Part shown: piece after piece, positions 23,525 through 31,887 of the stretch
How the letters are laid out: each line of letters starts with the position of its first letter
Position numbering within the stretch: position 1 is the first letter of the stretch
Origin: Nibricoccus aquaticus
Lineage (GTDB): Bacteria > Verrucomicrobiota > Verrucomicrobiia > Opitutales > Opitutaceae
Assembly (NCBI RefSeq): GCF_002310495.1
Contig: NZ_CP023344.1
Coordinates: 1,054,001-1,118,000 of the forward strand
Direction of reading: 5' to 3'
Length of the DNA stretch: 64,000 bases
Notes under the pieces: generated by a model
The model's input: only the letters and a program-made list of their open reading frames with translations
Told to the model about the DNA's origin: nothing
The model's database searches: none
Program-made: the position numbers and the translations under genes

Positions 23525-24805
23525 TCAGTGTGCGCGAACGTTATCCGCAGGAGCTTCCTGACGGATGAATTCGCGCGGGAAGAAACGGTAAGCGGCAAAG
23601 AGCAGCGCGCTTCCGCCGAGAAGGTAAGCCCAGGCAAGACCGGACAGACCGGCGCCGAGATCGCCGCCTTGCTTCATGGCGCCGAGAATCAACGGAGCCA
23701 GAGAACCGATCATGAAGGAAAACGCCACCATGAGACCAGCGGCCGAGGCATGAAAACGACGGGGCACGACATCGAAAAGCGATGCGTAGATGTTCGAGTC
23801 GAACAGGCCGCGGCAAAAACCGAAACCACCGAGCGCGATGTAAACAACGGTGAGATTGTCGGATGCGCCCATGAAATAGAGCGAAGGGATGCCGAGAAGC
23901 AGCGCGGTACCGGCGAGATTCAGACGGAAGCTCGGATATTTCTGAGCGAATTTGTCGGAGAACTTGCCGCCAAGCATAACACCGACGAACGCGGCCACCA
24001 AATTGTAGAATACGCTGAAGAACCCGGCGTTCGCTAGCGTGAGCCCAAAGGATTCATGGAGATAAGTCGGCATCCAGGCGAGGTAGCCAATGCTCACGAA
24101 GGTGCTAAGGCCGAGTACGAGCGAAAAGATGATCGCCGTTTTAATCTTTATAAGCGATTGGAGTACTTCTTTAACGCGGGGCCGCTCACCGCTGATGACC
24201 GGGCTGACTGAGTGCGATCGCTTCATGCGCAGGTGAATAACAACGGCGAGAATGATGCCGAATCCACCGAAGACAAAGAAGGAGCTTTTCCACCCGAAGA
24301 GCTGCCCGAGCCACCCAGCCATGAAGCCGCCGCCAATGGTTCCGACGTAAAGAGCGGATTGGTGAACCGCGAGCGCGAGACTGCGGGATTTGGTGTGATG
24401 CTCTCCGATGAAAGCCACAGCTGCGGGAACATACATGGCTTCACCAACGCCCGTAGCCACGCTGCGGATGGCTATGAAAGAAATCAGTCCGACCGAGAGG
24501 CCACTGAGCAACGTGGAGAGGCTCCAGGCGGCGAGGCTCAAGACGATGATAATACTGCGCGGATAACGGTCGCCGATGTAGCCGGCCGCGGGAAGCACGA
24601 ACGCCATCGTCACGACCATCGTTGAGCCGATCACCCCCGCTTGGAAATCATTCAGACCGAGATCAGCTTTGATGAGCGGAAGCACCACATTGAAAATCTG
24701 GCGGTCGGCCTGATTCATGACGTAGGCGAGGAAAAGCCAAATGATGATTTCCCATTGGTAAGGAATCAGCGGCTTTTTCGCCGTGTTTGCAGAAAGAGAT
24801 GCCAT
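23525..24805 (-). CDS. Major facilitator superfamily transporter
   Basis: A 426-residue inner-membrane transporter with about twelve hydrophobic segments. Motif-A-like sequence lies after TM2 (AAGYIGDRYPRSIIIVLSLAAWS), and the first segment contains MNQADRQIFNVVLPLIKADL, typical of the anion:cation symporter/hexuronate or aromatic-acid branch. The frame extends to 24877, but the ATG at 24805 (MASLSANTAKKPLIPYQWE) gives a normal cytoplasmic N-terminus. It lies between the TonB receptor upstream and the small exported protein downstream on the same strand. It may move the receptor's ligand or its breakdown product across the inner membrane. Confidence 0.92.
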   Translation of the reverse strand: MASLSANTAKKPLIPYQWEIIIWLFLAYVMNQADRQIFNVVLPLIKADLGLNDFQAGVIGSTMVVTMAFVLPAAGYIGDRYPRSIIIVLSLAAWSLSTLLSGLSVGLISFIAIRSVATGVGEAMYVPAAVAFIGEHHTKSRSLALAVHQSALYVGTIGGGFMAGWLGQLFGWKSSFFVFGGFGIILAVVIHLRMKRSHSVSPVISGERPRVKEVLQSLIKIKTAIIFSLVLGLSTFVSIGYLAWMPTYLHESFGLTLANAGFFSVFYNLVAAFVGVMLGGKFSDKFAQKYPSFRLNLAGTALLLGIPSLYFMGASDNLTVVYIALGGFGFCRGLFDSNIYASLFDVVPRRFHASAAGLMVAFSFMIGSLAPLILGAMKQGGDLGAGLSGLAWAYLLGGSALLFAAYRFFPREFIRQEAPADNVRAH

Positions 24806-24913
24806 GTGAGTCGGATCTTGAGCGTCGAAGCAGGATGAGAGTGGGCCTGAATTATAAAACCACCGGGCAGAGGACATCCCGCCCGGCGGTTGAATCTTTA
24901 GCGCGAGCGGTTC

Positions 24914-27898
24914 TTAGAAGACCGCCTTCACGGCCAGGGTATAAGTGGTGCCGACGCGGAGGTGATCGTAGAGCGTCGGAGCACTTGGAGCCACTTTCTG
25001 CATCTGGATGTAAGGAGCGTCGGTCACATTGCGCGCGCTCAAGTTGAGGGACAGCATGCGTGTGAGTTTGAAGCCGGCTCCGCCGTCGATCTGCGTACGC
25101 GCACGACGATAAGTCGCGCCTGTGGTGGTGGTCGGCGTGTCGTCGGTCCAGTTGCCGTTCGCGTAGATATTGAAGCGGCGATAGGTGTAGGAAATGCCGC
25201 TGTTGACGGAATGCGGCACGAGGCCGGTCTTCAGTTCGGTGGCATAGGCGCGGGTGTAGTTGGCGCGAACATTCAACCGGCGGAAGGCGTTGCCGAGGAA
25301 GCCGAGGTTCTGATTGTACGAGAGTTCCATGCTGCGGACTTTGACCTGGCCCGGGCTGTTGGCTGAGGTGATGAAACGGTAGCCGGTGTAATCCTCGCCG
25401 GCGTAACCAAATTCCGCGGCGGTGAGTTCATCGCTATTGATGAGATCTTCGACGTGGTTCTCGTAGAGGGCCACGCTGAATTCGCCGACGTTCTTCATGT
25501 AATAAGCGAGACGGGTCGCAAAGTTGGTGGCGGTTTCCGGTCTCAGCTTAACGTTCGGCGCAGTGACTGTCTGGTTGTTGTCATTGACGACCCAGACGCC
25601 CGCCACGTCGTTGTATGCCGGACGGCGGATTGTGGAGCTGAAGCCGGCGTGCCATTCAAGGTCCTTGATGATCTCGTAGCGAATCGAACCGCTGGGGAAG
25701 AAGTTTTCGTAGTTGCCTGTCCGGTACACGCGAGGACGGGCCAGGAACTGATAAGCTACGCCCGGAATGGTGGTGGCGACGCCGCTGGCGTTGACCGCAT
25801 AACCGGCGGCAGTGACCTCAGCCGAGGTCCGGGCATCGGGCTCGAGCACCTTCGTTTCTGTGTCCTCGTAACGCACCCCAGCGCGGATGGTGAACCCTTT
25901 CACCTGGGCAGTGCCCATGAAATAACCGGCGTTGATGCTCTCGGTGAAGTTACGGTTACGGACGACGTGGGTGTTGTAGTAGTCGGTCGCGTTGGAGGAG
26001 TTGACGAATTGCTCGGGATTGGTGCGGAAGCGTTCGCCGATATCCGCGAGATCGGGCATGAAGATACGACCGCCGCTGATGGAGGTGATGTTCACGTTGG
26101 TTTTGCCGAGGTCCCAGACGAATTCAGAGGGAAATTCGCCGTAGTGGGTGGAATTGCCGTTGGGTCCGACATAATTGTAACGATCCAAAGAGCGCTTATC
26201 GGAGAAGGTCCGGTTTTCTTCCCGGAACTTGAGGCCGGTCTTCCAGACGATCGGGATGCCCCAGTTGGTGGAAAGACTCGCATTGGTTTGTGCAGTCATG
26301 AACTCGCCGCGAGAGCGGCGGCTGTCTTTGGCGATGATGGACGGTTTGCTGAAGGCAGAGCCGGAGGCGATGTCGCGGCCGGCAATCTGCACAAACTGCC
26401 AGTCCGGCGAGAGCGCATCGTTCGGCCGCACGGCGCGGTAGTTGACGTTCGCCGCCACCGGGCTGTTGAGAGTCTGCATCGTGCCATGGCGTCCGAAGTT
26501 GTCATACCAGCTGGTGGAATCCGAGTAGGACGCAGCGCCATCCCACACAAAGTTGCCATTCTTGTATTCGAATTTTGGTGTCACAGTGATGGTTTCGCCC
26601 AGCTTGGAGATCGCCACCGGGTTCACGGTGATGCTCGCGGCAGTTGAGTTGGTGGTGAAACCGAAAACCGGATCAGCGCCGATGACCGAGCGGCCACCGG
26701 TGGTCGCGGTCATAGAGCGCTGCATGTTCCAAAGTTCGGAGTAGTTGTAGATTGTGGTGAGCGAGAGCGTAAGGCGGTCCGTTGCGCGGAAGTCGGTCGT
26801 GAACGTGGTGGAGAAACGCCGGTTGTGACGCGGGAGTTGCTGGAAAACAATCGATGTGGGCACCTGCTCACGACGGTCGGTCGCCGTGGGGCTGCGATTG
26901 TAGTTAATTGTGACACGGCTGGCGTCCGAGTAGATGTTCGATTCGGAGACGTTGAAGACGAAGCCGAGGCGATTATTGAGAAACACATCGGAGTATTCGA
27001 AAATACCGCCGGGCCCAAATTTGTAGCTGCCGTCGTGATCATCGGGGCCAATGCCTTTGGAAAGCGTCATGGCGCTCGAGTGCATGGCCGAGTTCAATTG
27101 CAGGCTGATACGGCGGTCCTTGCGGTCGAATGCACGTTTGGCGCGGAGATTGATCGTACCGGCGGGGGCGTTGGCATCGACGTCGGCGCTGATCGTGCGG
27201 GAAATTTCGAGGGAATCCATGCTGCTGAGGGACACCATCTCGAAACTGGAAGCGCGAGTGTTGGTACCGGTGCCGGCGGTGTCGTTGGCATCGGCGGCGG
27301 CGAGCGACATGCCATCAACCGTGACCTGCGTGTATTCGGAGCCGAGGCCGCCGAGGCTGACGTTGCGGACTTCACCGTTGACGGTGTCGAGTTGCACGCC
27401 GGGAACATTGCGGAGGAACTCGCCGATGTTGCCTTCCGCGTTTTCACCGAAGACGTCGGAGGCGATGTGGTTGGTGATATTCATGGAGCTGCGTTGCTCC
27501 ATGATCGCCTTGGCGTTTCCTTCGCGTTCGCCGGAGACGACGAACGCCTGCATGACGAGTGTACCGTCTTCGCTCGGGAGGTTGAAATCGTGCGTGACGG
27601 TCTGGCCGGGCTGGACGACAAGCGTGGCCGTCTGCGTTGGATAGCCAATATAATCGGCTTCGACCGTAGCATTTCCGACTGGGACATTTCCGAACCGGTA
27701 GGAGCCGCCGTCACCAGAAGTGGTGGTTTCGTTGGAAGGCAGCAGGCGGATCTGGGCGCTGCGGGCGTATTCGCCTGTTGCAGGATTATAGACCCGGCCG
27801 GTGATGGCGCCTGTTGCGGGTTTTTCCTGGCCGATAAGGGTGAGTGCCGGGCTTAAAAAAAGTAGGCCTGCGTAGAGGAGCCGTTTAATCGAGATCAT
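24914..27898 (-). CDS. TonB-dependent receptor with carboxypeptidase-like N-terminal domain
   Basis: A 994-residue outer-membrane receptor. A signal peptide (about 1-23) is followed by a carboxypeptidase-regulatory-like domain (about 30-110, ITGRVYNPATGEYARSAQI is its start). FVVSGEREGNAKAI comes next, then the plug (NIGEFLRNVPGVQLDT, VTVDGMSLAAAD). The long barrel ends VGTTYTLAVKAVF with a terminal Phe. The EREG signature links it to the receptor at base 1. It heads the 23045-27898 minus-strand group with the MFS transporter, so together they form an uptake route for the island's substrate. The ligand is unknown. Confidence 0.93.
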   Translation of the reverse strand: MISIKRLLYAGLLFLSPALTLIGQEKPATGAITGRVYNPATGEYARSAQIRLLPSNETTTSGDGGSYRFGNVPVGNATVEADYIGYPTQTATLVVQPGQTVTHDFNLPSEDGTLVMQAFVVSGEREGNAKAIMEQRSSMNITNHIASDVFGENAEGNIGEFLRNVPGVQLDTVNGEVRNVSLGGLGSEYTQVTVDGMSLAAADANDTAGTGTNTRASSFEMVSLSSMDSLEISRTISADVDANAPAGTINLRAKRAFDRKDRRISLQLNSAMHSSAMTLSKGIGPDDHDGSYKFGPGGIFEYSDVFLNNRLGFVFNVSESNIYSDASRVTINYNRSPTATDRREQVPTSIVFQQLPRHNRRFSTTFTTDFRATDRLTLSLTTIYNYSELWNMQRSMTATTGGRSVIGADPVFGFTTNSTAASITVNPVAISKLGETITVTPKFEYKNGNFVWDGAASYSDSTSWYDNFGRHGTMQTLNSPVAANVNYRAVRPNDALSPDWQFVQIAGRDIASGSAFSKPSIIAKDSRRSRGEFMTAQTNASLSTNWGIPIVWKTGLKFREENRTFSDKRSLDRYNYVGPNGNSTHYGEFPSEFVWDLGKTNVNITSISGGRIFMPDLADIGERFRTNPEQFVNSSNATDYYNTHVVRNRNFTESINAGYFMGTAQVKGFTIRAGVRYEDTETKVLEPDARTSAEVTAAGYAVNASGVATTIPGVAYQFLARPRVYRTGNYENFFPSGSIRYEIIKDLEWHAGFSSTIRRPAYNDVAGVWVVNDNNQTVTAPNVKLRPETATNFATRLAYYMKNVGEFSVALYENHVEDLINSDELTAAEFGYAGEDYTGYRFITSANSPGQVKVRSMELSYNQNLGFLGNAFRRLNVRANYTRAYATELKTGLVPHSVNSGISYTYRRFNIYANGNWTDDTPTTTTGATYRRARTQIDGGAGFKLTRMLSLNLSARNVTDAPYIQMQKVAPSAPTLYDHLRVGTTYTLAVKAVF

Positions 27899-27941
27899 GA
27901 GTTACTTGGGTAGGTGGGGAACAAAAACAAATTTCGCCGAA

Positions 27942-30218
27942 TCATGGCGCAGCGGGAGCCACGGGGATCTTGGTGCCATTAAGCGCGGCGAGTTCGTGGT
28001 AGAGCTCGGGATCCTGCGTGATGAGATCCTTCATTCCGCGCAGCTGGCTGACCGAGACCCAGGGGAGCCAGAATTGGTGGCGGCCGATGCCGCGAGGGAG
28101 ACTGAAACAGTAATGTTCCTGCTGCCAGCCGGGGCCGCGTAGTCCGAGCGGTTTGCCCGGGAGTTCGATCATGGCCTTGGTATTATGCAGAAGGATGGTG
28201 GCGACTTCGAGGTAGTGCCTGTCGCCAGTCAGGCGATACAGTTTGGCGAAACTCGCGACGTCGAAGGCCATGTAGCCATCGATGAGCGAGTGGCCGGTGG
28301 CGATGAGTTGCATGCCGGTGGTGGGAACGCCGCGTTTCCATTGAAGTTTCGCAGCCGGACTGTCGTCTGGCATAGGGACGTTCCAGATATACATCCAGGT
28401 CTCGGCCATGGCGGCAGCGGCTTTGGCGCGCCCAAGCCAACGGTCATCCTTGGTGATGTCGTGGAGCGCGAGATAGCCCTCGAGCGAGATGGTGGCGGCC
28501 TCTTTGTCGATGACGTCGGGATTATCAATGGTGCCGCCGACAAAGCGGCCGACGTTTTGACCCTGATTCCATGCGAAGTCGGCGGTGCGTATGGCGACAT
28601 CGAGATAATTTTTTTCGCCGGTGATGCGATGAAGCTGGGCGTAAAAAGGAACGGCCATGAAGGAGCCGGTCGGCGAATCGGAGACGACTTTCGCGGTGCG
28701 CGGCATCCAGGAACGAATGAAGCCACCGCCGGGCTTTTCCTGCGTGAGCAGCCAGTCGGCGAACTGACGAACCCACGCGATCCAGTCGGCATGCGTACGG
28801 CCGGCGCGTTGCTCGTCTTCGTAGGCGCGCATCAGCGACTTCATGTCGTCGGTGAAGCAGCGAAGGAAAAGTTCGTGATCCGTTTTATAGCCCCCCTGGG
28901 AGGTCGCGTACTCGCCGCTCTTGTGGAAAAAGCCTTCGCCGGCAGGAGGTGCCATTGGGATGCGTAGAAACGAATCGATGGACTTTTCCGCTTTGCGACG
29001 GAGCTCGGTGCCGCGTTCGGTGTGATCGAGCGTCGAGGCTGCGAGCATCATTTCAGCGGAGCCTAGTGCGTAGCCGATGAAGCCCATGATGGACTTCGTG
29101 ATCTCGCGTTCCTTCTGCCCGGGAATCGCCGGGCTGATGATTTGCGTGCCAGCGCGGTCGTCGAATTCGAGCGTGTTCTCCGCGATCATGTCCACGACGT
29201 GACGCCAGACGGCACCGAGGTTTTGCGGATTGGCTTTCGGCTTGAGCGTCGTCCATGCCCAGCGCCACGAATCGGAAACAAAGGCTGTGAAATTATCCGC
29301 CTGGTTGAAGCGGAAGGACACTTCGTAGCTATGGGCGAATCCGTCCTTGATAGGATGGTAACGCCTGCGCCACGCGGCGTGCGCGGTGGCATGTTCGCTC
29401 GATTTGCGTCCATAGTTGATCTGCCCCTCGGAGCCGGGAAAGAGAAAGCCGAGCTGGAGTGTCTTCTCGTTTTCCTGCGCACCAATCGCGCCAAAGAGAA
29501 AGCGGGCATCGGCGCGGGACGCGTGGGAGAAATCGTTGCCTTCGGAATGAGTGGTCGCGCCGTTGGGCGCGGAATTCAGGACGGAAAGCGTGGAGCCGTC
29601 GGCGAAACGTGCGCTCATGAGCGGCGCGGGCATGCGATCTTCGCGAATCCAGACAGCGTAGTTTCTCGGCTGGTAATAATTGCCCGCGCCGAAGGAGTTG
29701 TTCCTCAGATGGGCAAAATTTCCGTAGATCATACCAGGCGAAAACCATTCCACTTCCGGCCATTTTTTTGGCTCGGTGATTTCAAGTGTGACGGAGGAAC
29801 GGAAGCCGCCGTCGAGATTTCCGTGAACTTTAACGGAGCGGTTCAGACGAAGTGCAGAACCTTCCACACTCCATTCGTCTTCAAACGTGAAGCGGAGATC
29901 GTGGAGCCCTTTGATGACGCCGCGTCCGATCCACTTTCCATTTTTCGATTCGAAGCTGCGGTAGGCCGCGCGCAGCGGAGTATAGCTGTCAGCATTCTTG
30001 TCCCAGACTTCGACTTGAAGTGGGAACGACTGGCTGGCGCTCGCCATCCCCTGCCCCTCGATGCGGATGCCTGTGCTGTCGTCCGGATTCTTCTGCGACT
30101 GGAGAACGGGCTGTTGCCGAGAGGCGGTGGTCGTGGCGGCCGCGCTGGCGATAAAAGTAAAACCTGCCAGCGCAACGGCGGCGAAAGATCGAACAAAAGA
30201 ATTTCTTAAATCACGCAT
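27942..30218 (-). CDS. Exported protein of unknown function, possibly (alpha/alpha)6-barrel
   Basis: A 758-residue protein. The ATG at 30218 gives a signal peptide (MRDLRNSFVRSFAAVALAGF onward, Ala-rich, cleavage near residue 27). The N-terminal half looks beta-rich (SFPLQVEVWDKNADSYTPL, RLNRSVKVHGNLDGGFRSS). The C-terminal half (about 350-740) has repeated helical blocks with aromatic/Gly motifs (TKSIMGFIGYALGSAEMML, SQGGYKTDHELFLRCF, FADWLLTQEKPGGGFIRS, DVASFAKLYRLTGDRHYLE). These resemble the helix pairs of six-hairpin glycosidases and lyases. No catalytic residue can be named. It is 43 bases upstream of the TonB receptor on the same strand, which suggests it acts on the same glycan or glycoside. 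Confidence 0.75.
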   Translation of the reverse strand: MRDLRNSFVRSFAAVALAGFTFIASAAATTTASRQQPVLQSQKNPDDSTGIRIEGQGMASASQSFPLQVEVWDKNADSYTPLRAAYRSFESKNGKWIGRGVIKGLHDLRFTFEDEWSVEGSALRLNRSVKVHGNLDGGFRSSVTLEITEPKKWPEVEWFSPGMIYGNFAHLRNNSFGAGNYYQPRNYAVWIREDRMPAPLMSARFADGSTLSVLNSAPNGATTHSEGNDFSHASRADARFLFGAIGAQENEKTLQLGFLFPGSEGQINYGRKSSEHATAHAAWRRRYHPIKDGFAHSYEVSFRFNQADNFTAFVSDSWRWAWTTLKPKANPQNLGAVWRHVVDMIAENTLEFDDRAGTQIISPAIPGQKEREITKSIMGFIGYALGSAEMMLAASTLDHTERGTELRRKAEKSIDSFLRIPMAPPAGEGFFHKSGEYATSQGGYKTDHELFLRCFTDDMKSLMRAYEDEQRAGRTHADWIAWVRQFADWLLTQEKPGGGFIRSWMPRTAKVVSDSPTGSFMAVPFYAQLHRITGEKNYLDVAIRTADFAWNQGQNVGRFVGGTIDNPDVIDKEAATISLEGYLALHDITKDDRWLGRAKAAAAMAETWMYIWNVPMPDDSPAAKLQWKRGVPTTGMQLIATGHSLIDGYMAFDVASFAKLYRLTGDRHYLEVATILLHNTKAMIELPGKPLGLRGPGWQQEHYCFSLPRGIGRHQFWLPWVSVSQLRGMKDLITQDPELYHELAALNGTKIPVAPAAP

Positions 30219-30533
30219 GATGCGGAGAGCTGGGGGCGGCACGAGGTCGGGGTTAACGAACACGAGCGGATAAACACACAGCGCTTTTGGCACATCTAAT
30301 TGCTTAATGATTCTAACCGAAATGTTGCTTCTCATGTGCTTTTCCAAAACGCGCAGCAGTGTGCAGCATGTGCGATGATGCTTTCATTACGGCCGGCGAA
30401 GGAGAGTTTCCGGCAGCAAGAAGTGAGTGTTCGCGCGCGACGCGTATTCAAAAAAATTTCCTGCGCGTAAATGGCTGCGTCAATGGAGTCAGAGTCTCGA
30501 CACGCGAACTCTGGTTTGCAGCGTACGCCGGAA
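30219..30533. other. Divergent promoter region within the island
   Basis: This spacer lies between the minus-strand exported-protein/TonB/MFS operon and galactokinase on the plus strand. Frames extend into it from both sides but lose protein character here. It must contain two promoters. I see no palindromic operator that I would defend. Confidence 0.45.
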
Positions 30534-31676
30534 ATGTCCGCCGCACGCACCTTCGCCCTGCAAGAATTTCCCATTCATTTTTCTCACCGACCGCTCGCGT
30601 TGGTCCGCTCCCCTGGCCGGGTGAACCTGATCGGCGAGCACACCGATTACAACGACGGCTTCGTGTTCCCACTCGCGATCGAACGCGGAACCTACATCGC
30701 CGTCGGTCCGCGATCGGACCGGCAGGTTTCGCTCTACTCAACTCACTTCAATGAGACCGCGACCTTCGCGCTCGACGATCTGGAAACTCCCGTTCCCGAA
30801 TGGGCCGAGTACGCGCGAGGCGTCGCTGCTATACTACAACTCGACGGTTTTTCGCTTCACGGTTTTAACGGCGTCGTGGCCGCAGATCTTCCCGTTGGCG
30901 CCGGTCTGTCCTCGTCGGCTTCTTTCTCACTCGCCATCGCTCGCGCGCTTCACGTGACGTCCGGATTTACTTGGGACGCCACCAAGATGGCGCTGCTGTG
31001 TCAGCGTGTGGAAAACGAGCACATCGGTGTGAACTGCGGCATCATGGATCAGCTTGTGATTGCTGCCGCGCGTGAAAACCAAGCGCTGCTCATCGACTGC
31101 CGGTCCCTTGCCACGACGCCTGCGTCGCTTCCGGCAGAAGCTGCGATCGTCATCATGGACACCAAAAAAAGCCGGACCCTCGCCGGCTCTGCTTACAATG
31201 TCCGCCGCGCACAGTGCGAGGCGGTCGCCAGATTTTTCGGAGTCAAAGCCCTCCGTGACGTGACGCTCCCTGAACTCGAAGCTGCTAAATCCAAGTTGGA
31301 CCCTCTGGACTATCAACGCGCCTGTCATGTGATTTCCGAAAATGCGCGGACCGAAAAAGCCGGCAGTCTCGGAACGCCGCCAGCTGCTGAACTCGGCCAG
31401 CTCATGAACGCGAGCCACGAAAGCCTGAGGAATGACTACGAAGTTTCCTGTGATGAGCTCGACGAGATCACCGCTCTGGCACGCCACCAACCCGGTTGCT
31501 TCGGAGCACGCATGACAGGCGCAGGCTTCGGCGGTTGCGCGGTAGCGCTCGTCGAAGCGAACAAAGCCGAATCGTTCGTAATGGCCGTCACGGCGGGCTA
31601 TGAAGAACGCTTCCACGTGAAGCCCGCGCTTTATGTGACACGCGCAACCGCAGGCACCTCCCACGAAATGCTCTGA
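30534..31676 (+). CDS. galK: Galactokinase
   Basis: A 380-residue GHMP kinase that phosphorylates galactose at C1 with ATP, the entry step of the Leloir pathway. The galactokinase signature RSPGRVNLIGEHTDYNDGFV is at the N-terminus, and the ATP-binding PVGAGLSSSASFSLAIA is near residue 120. The catalytic Asp lies in GVNCGIMDQLVIAA, and MTGAGFGGCAVALVE is the third GHMP motif. The ATG at 30534 gives the standard length; an in-frame ATG at 30471 would add 21 unrelated residues. It stands beside the GH43-like gene, consistent with use of galactose released from a glycan. No other Leloir genes are in the window. Confidence 0.95.
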   Translation: MSAARTFALQEFPIHFSHRPLALVRSPGRVNLIGEHTDYNDGFVFPLAIERGTYIAVGPRSDRQVSLYSTHFNETATFALDDLETPVPEWAEYARGVAAILQLDGFSLHGFNGVVAADLPVGAGLSSSASFSLAIARALHVTSGFTWDATKMALLCQRVENEHIGVNCGIMDQLVIAAARENQALLIDCRSLATTPASLPAEAAIVIMDTKKSRTLAGSAYNVRRAQCEAVARFFGVKALRDVTLPELEAAKSKLDPLDYQRACHVISENARTEKAGSLGTPPAAELGQLMNASHESLRNDYEVSCDELDEITALARHQPGCFGARMTGAGFGGCAVALVEANKAESFVMAVTAGYEERFHVKPALYVTRATAGTSHEML

Positions 31677-31887
31677 TCTGCTTTTCGCTGCGCGCTCTCT
31701 GGTACGAAAGACAAGTTTTGCCGCAGTTTGATAAAGCAAATTAGGATGACTTGCCGCCCGCGTAACTTCTCATCACCGGGCGCGTGCAGCCCTGAATGCG
31801 CTGGAACGCGGTATTGTCATCGACTGCTCACGGTCGAACAAACCGCGCAGATTTTCCAAATGTGTTCGGGACCATGCCCCTATCCCC

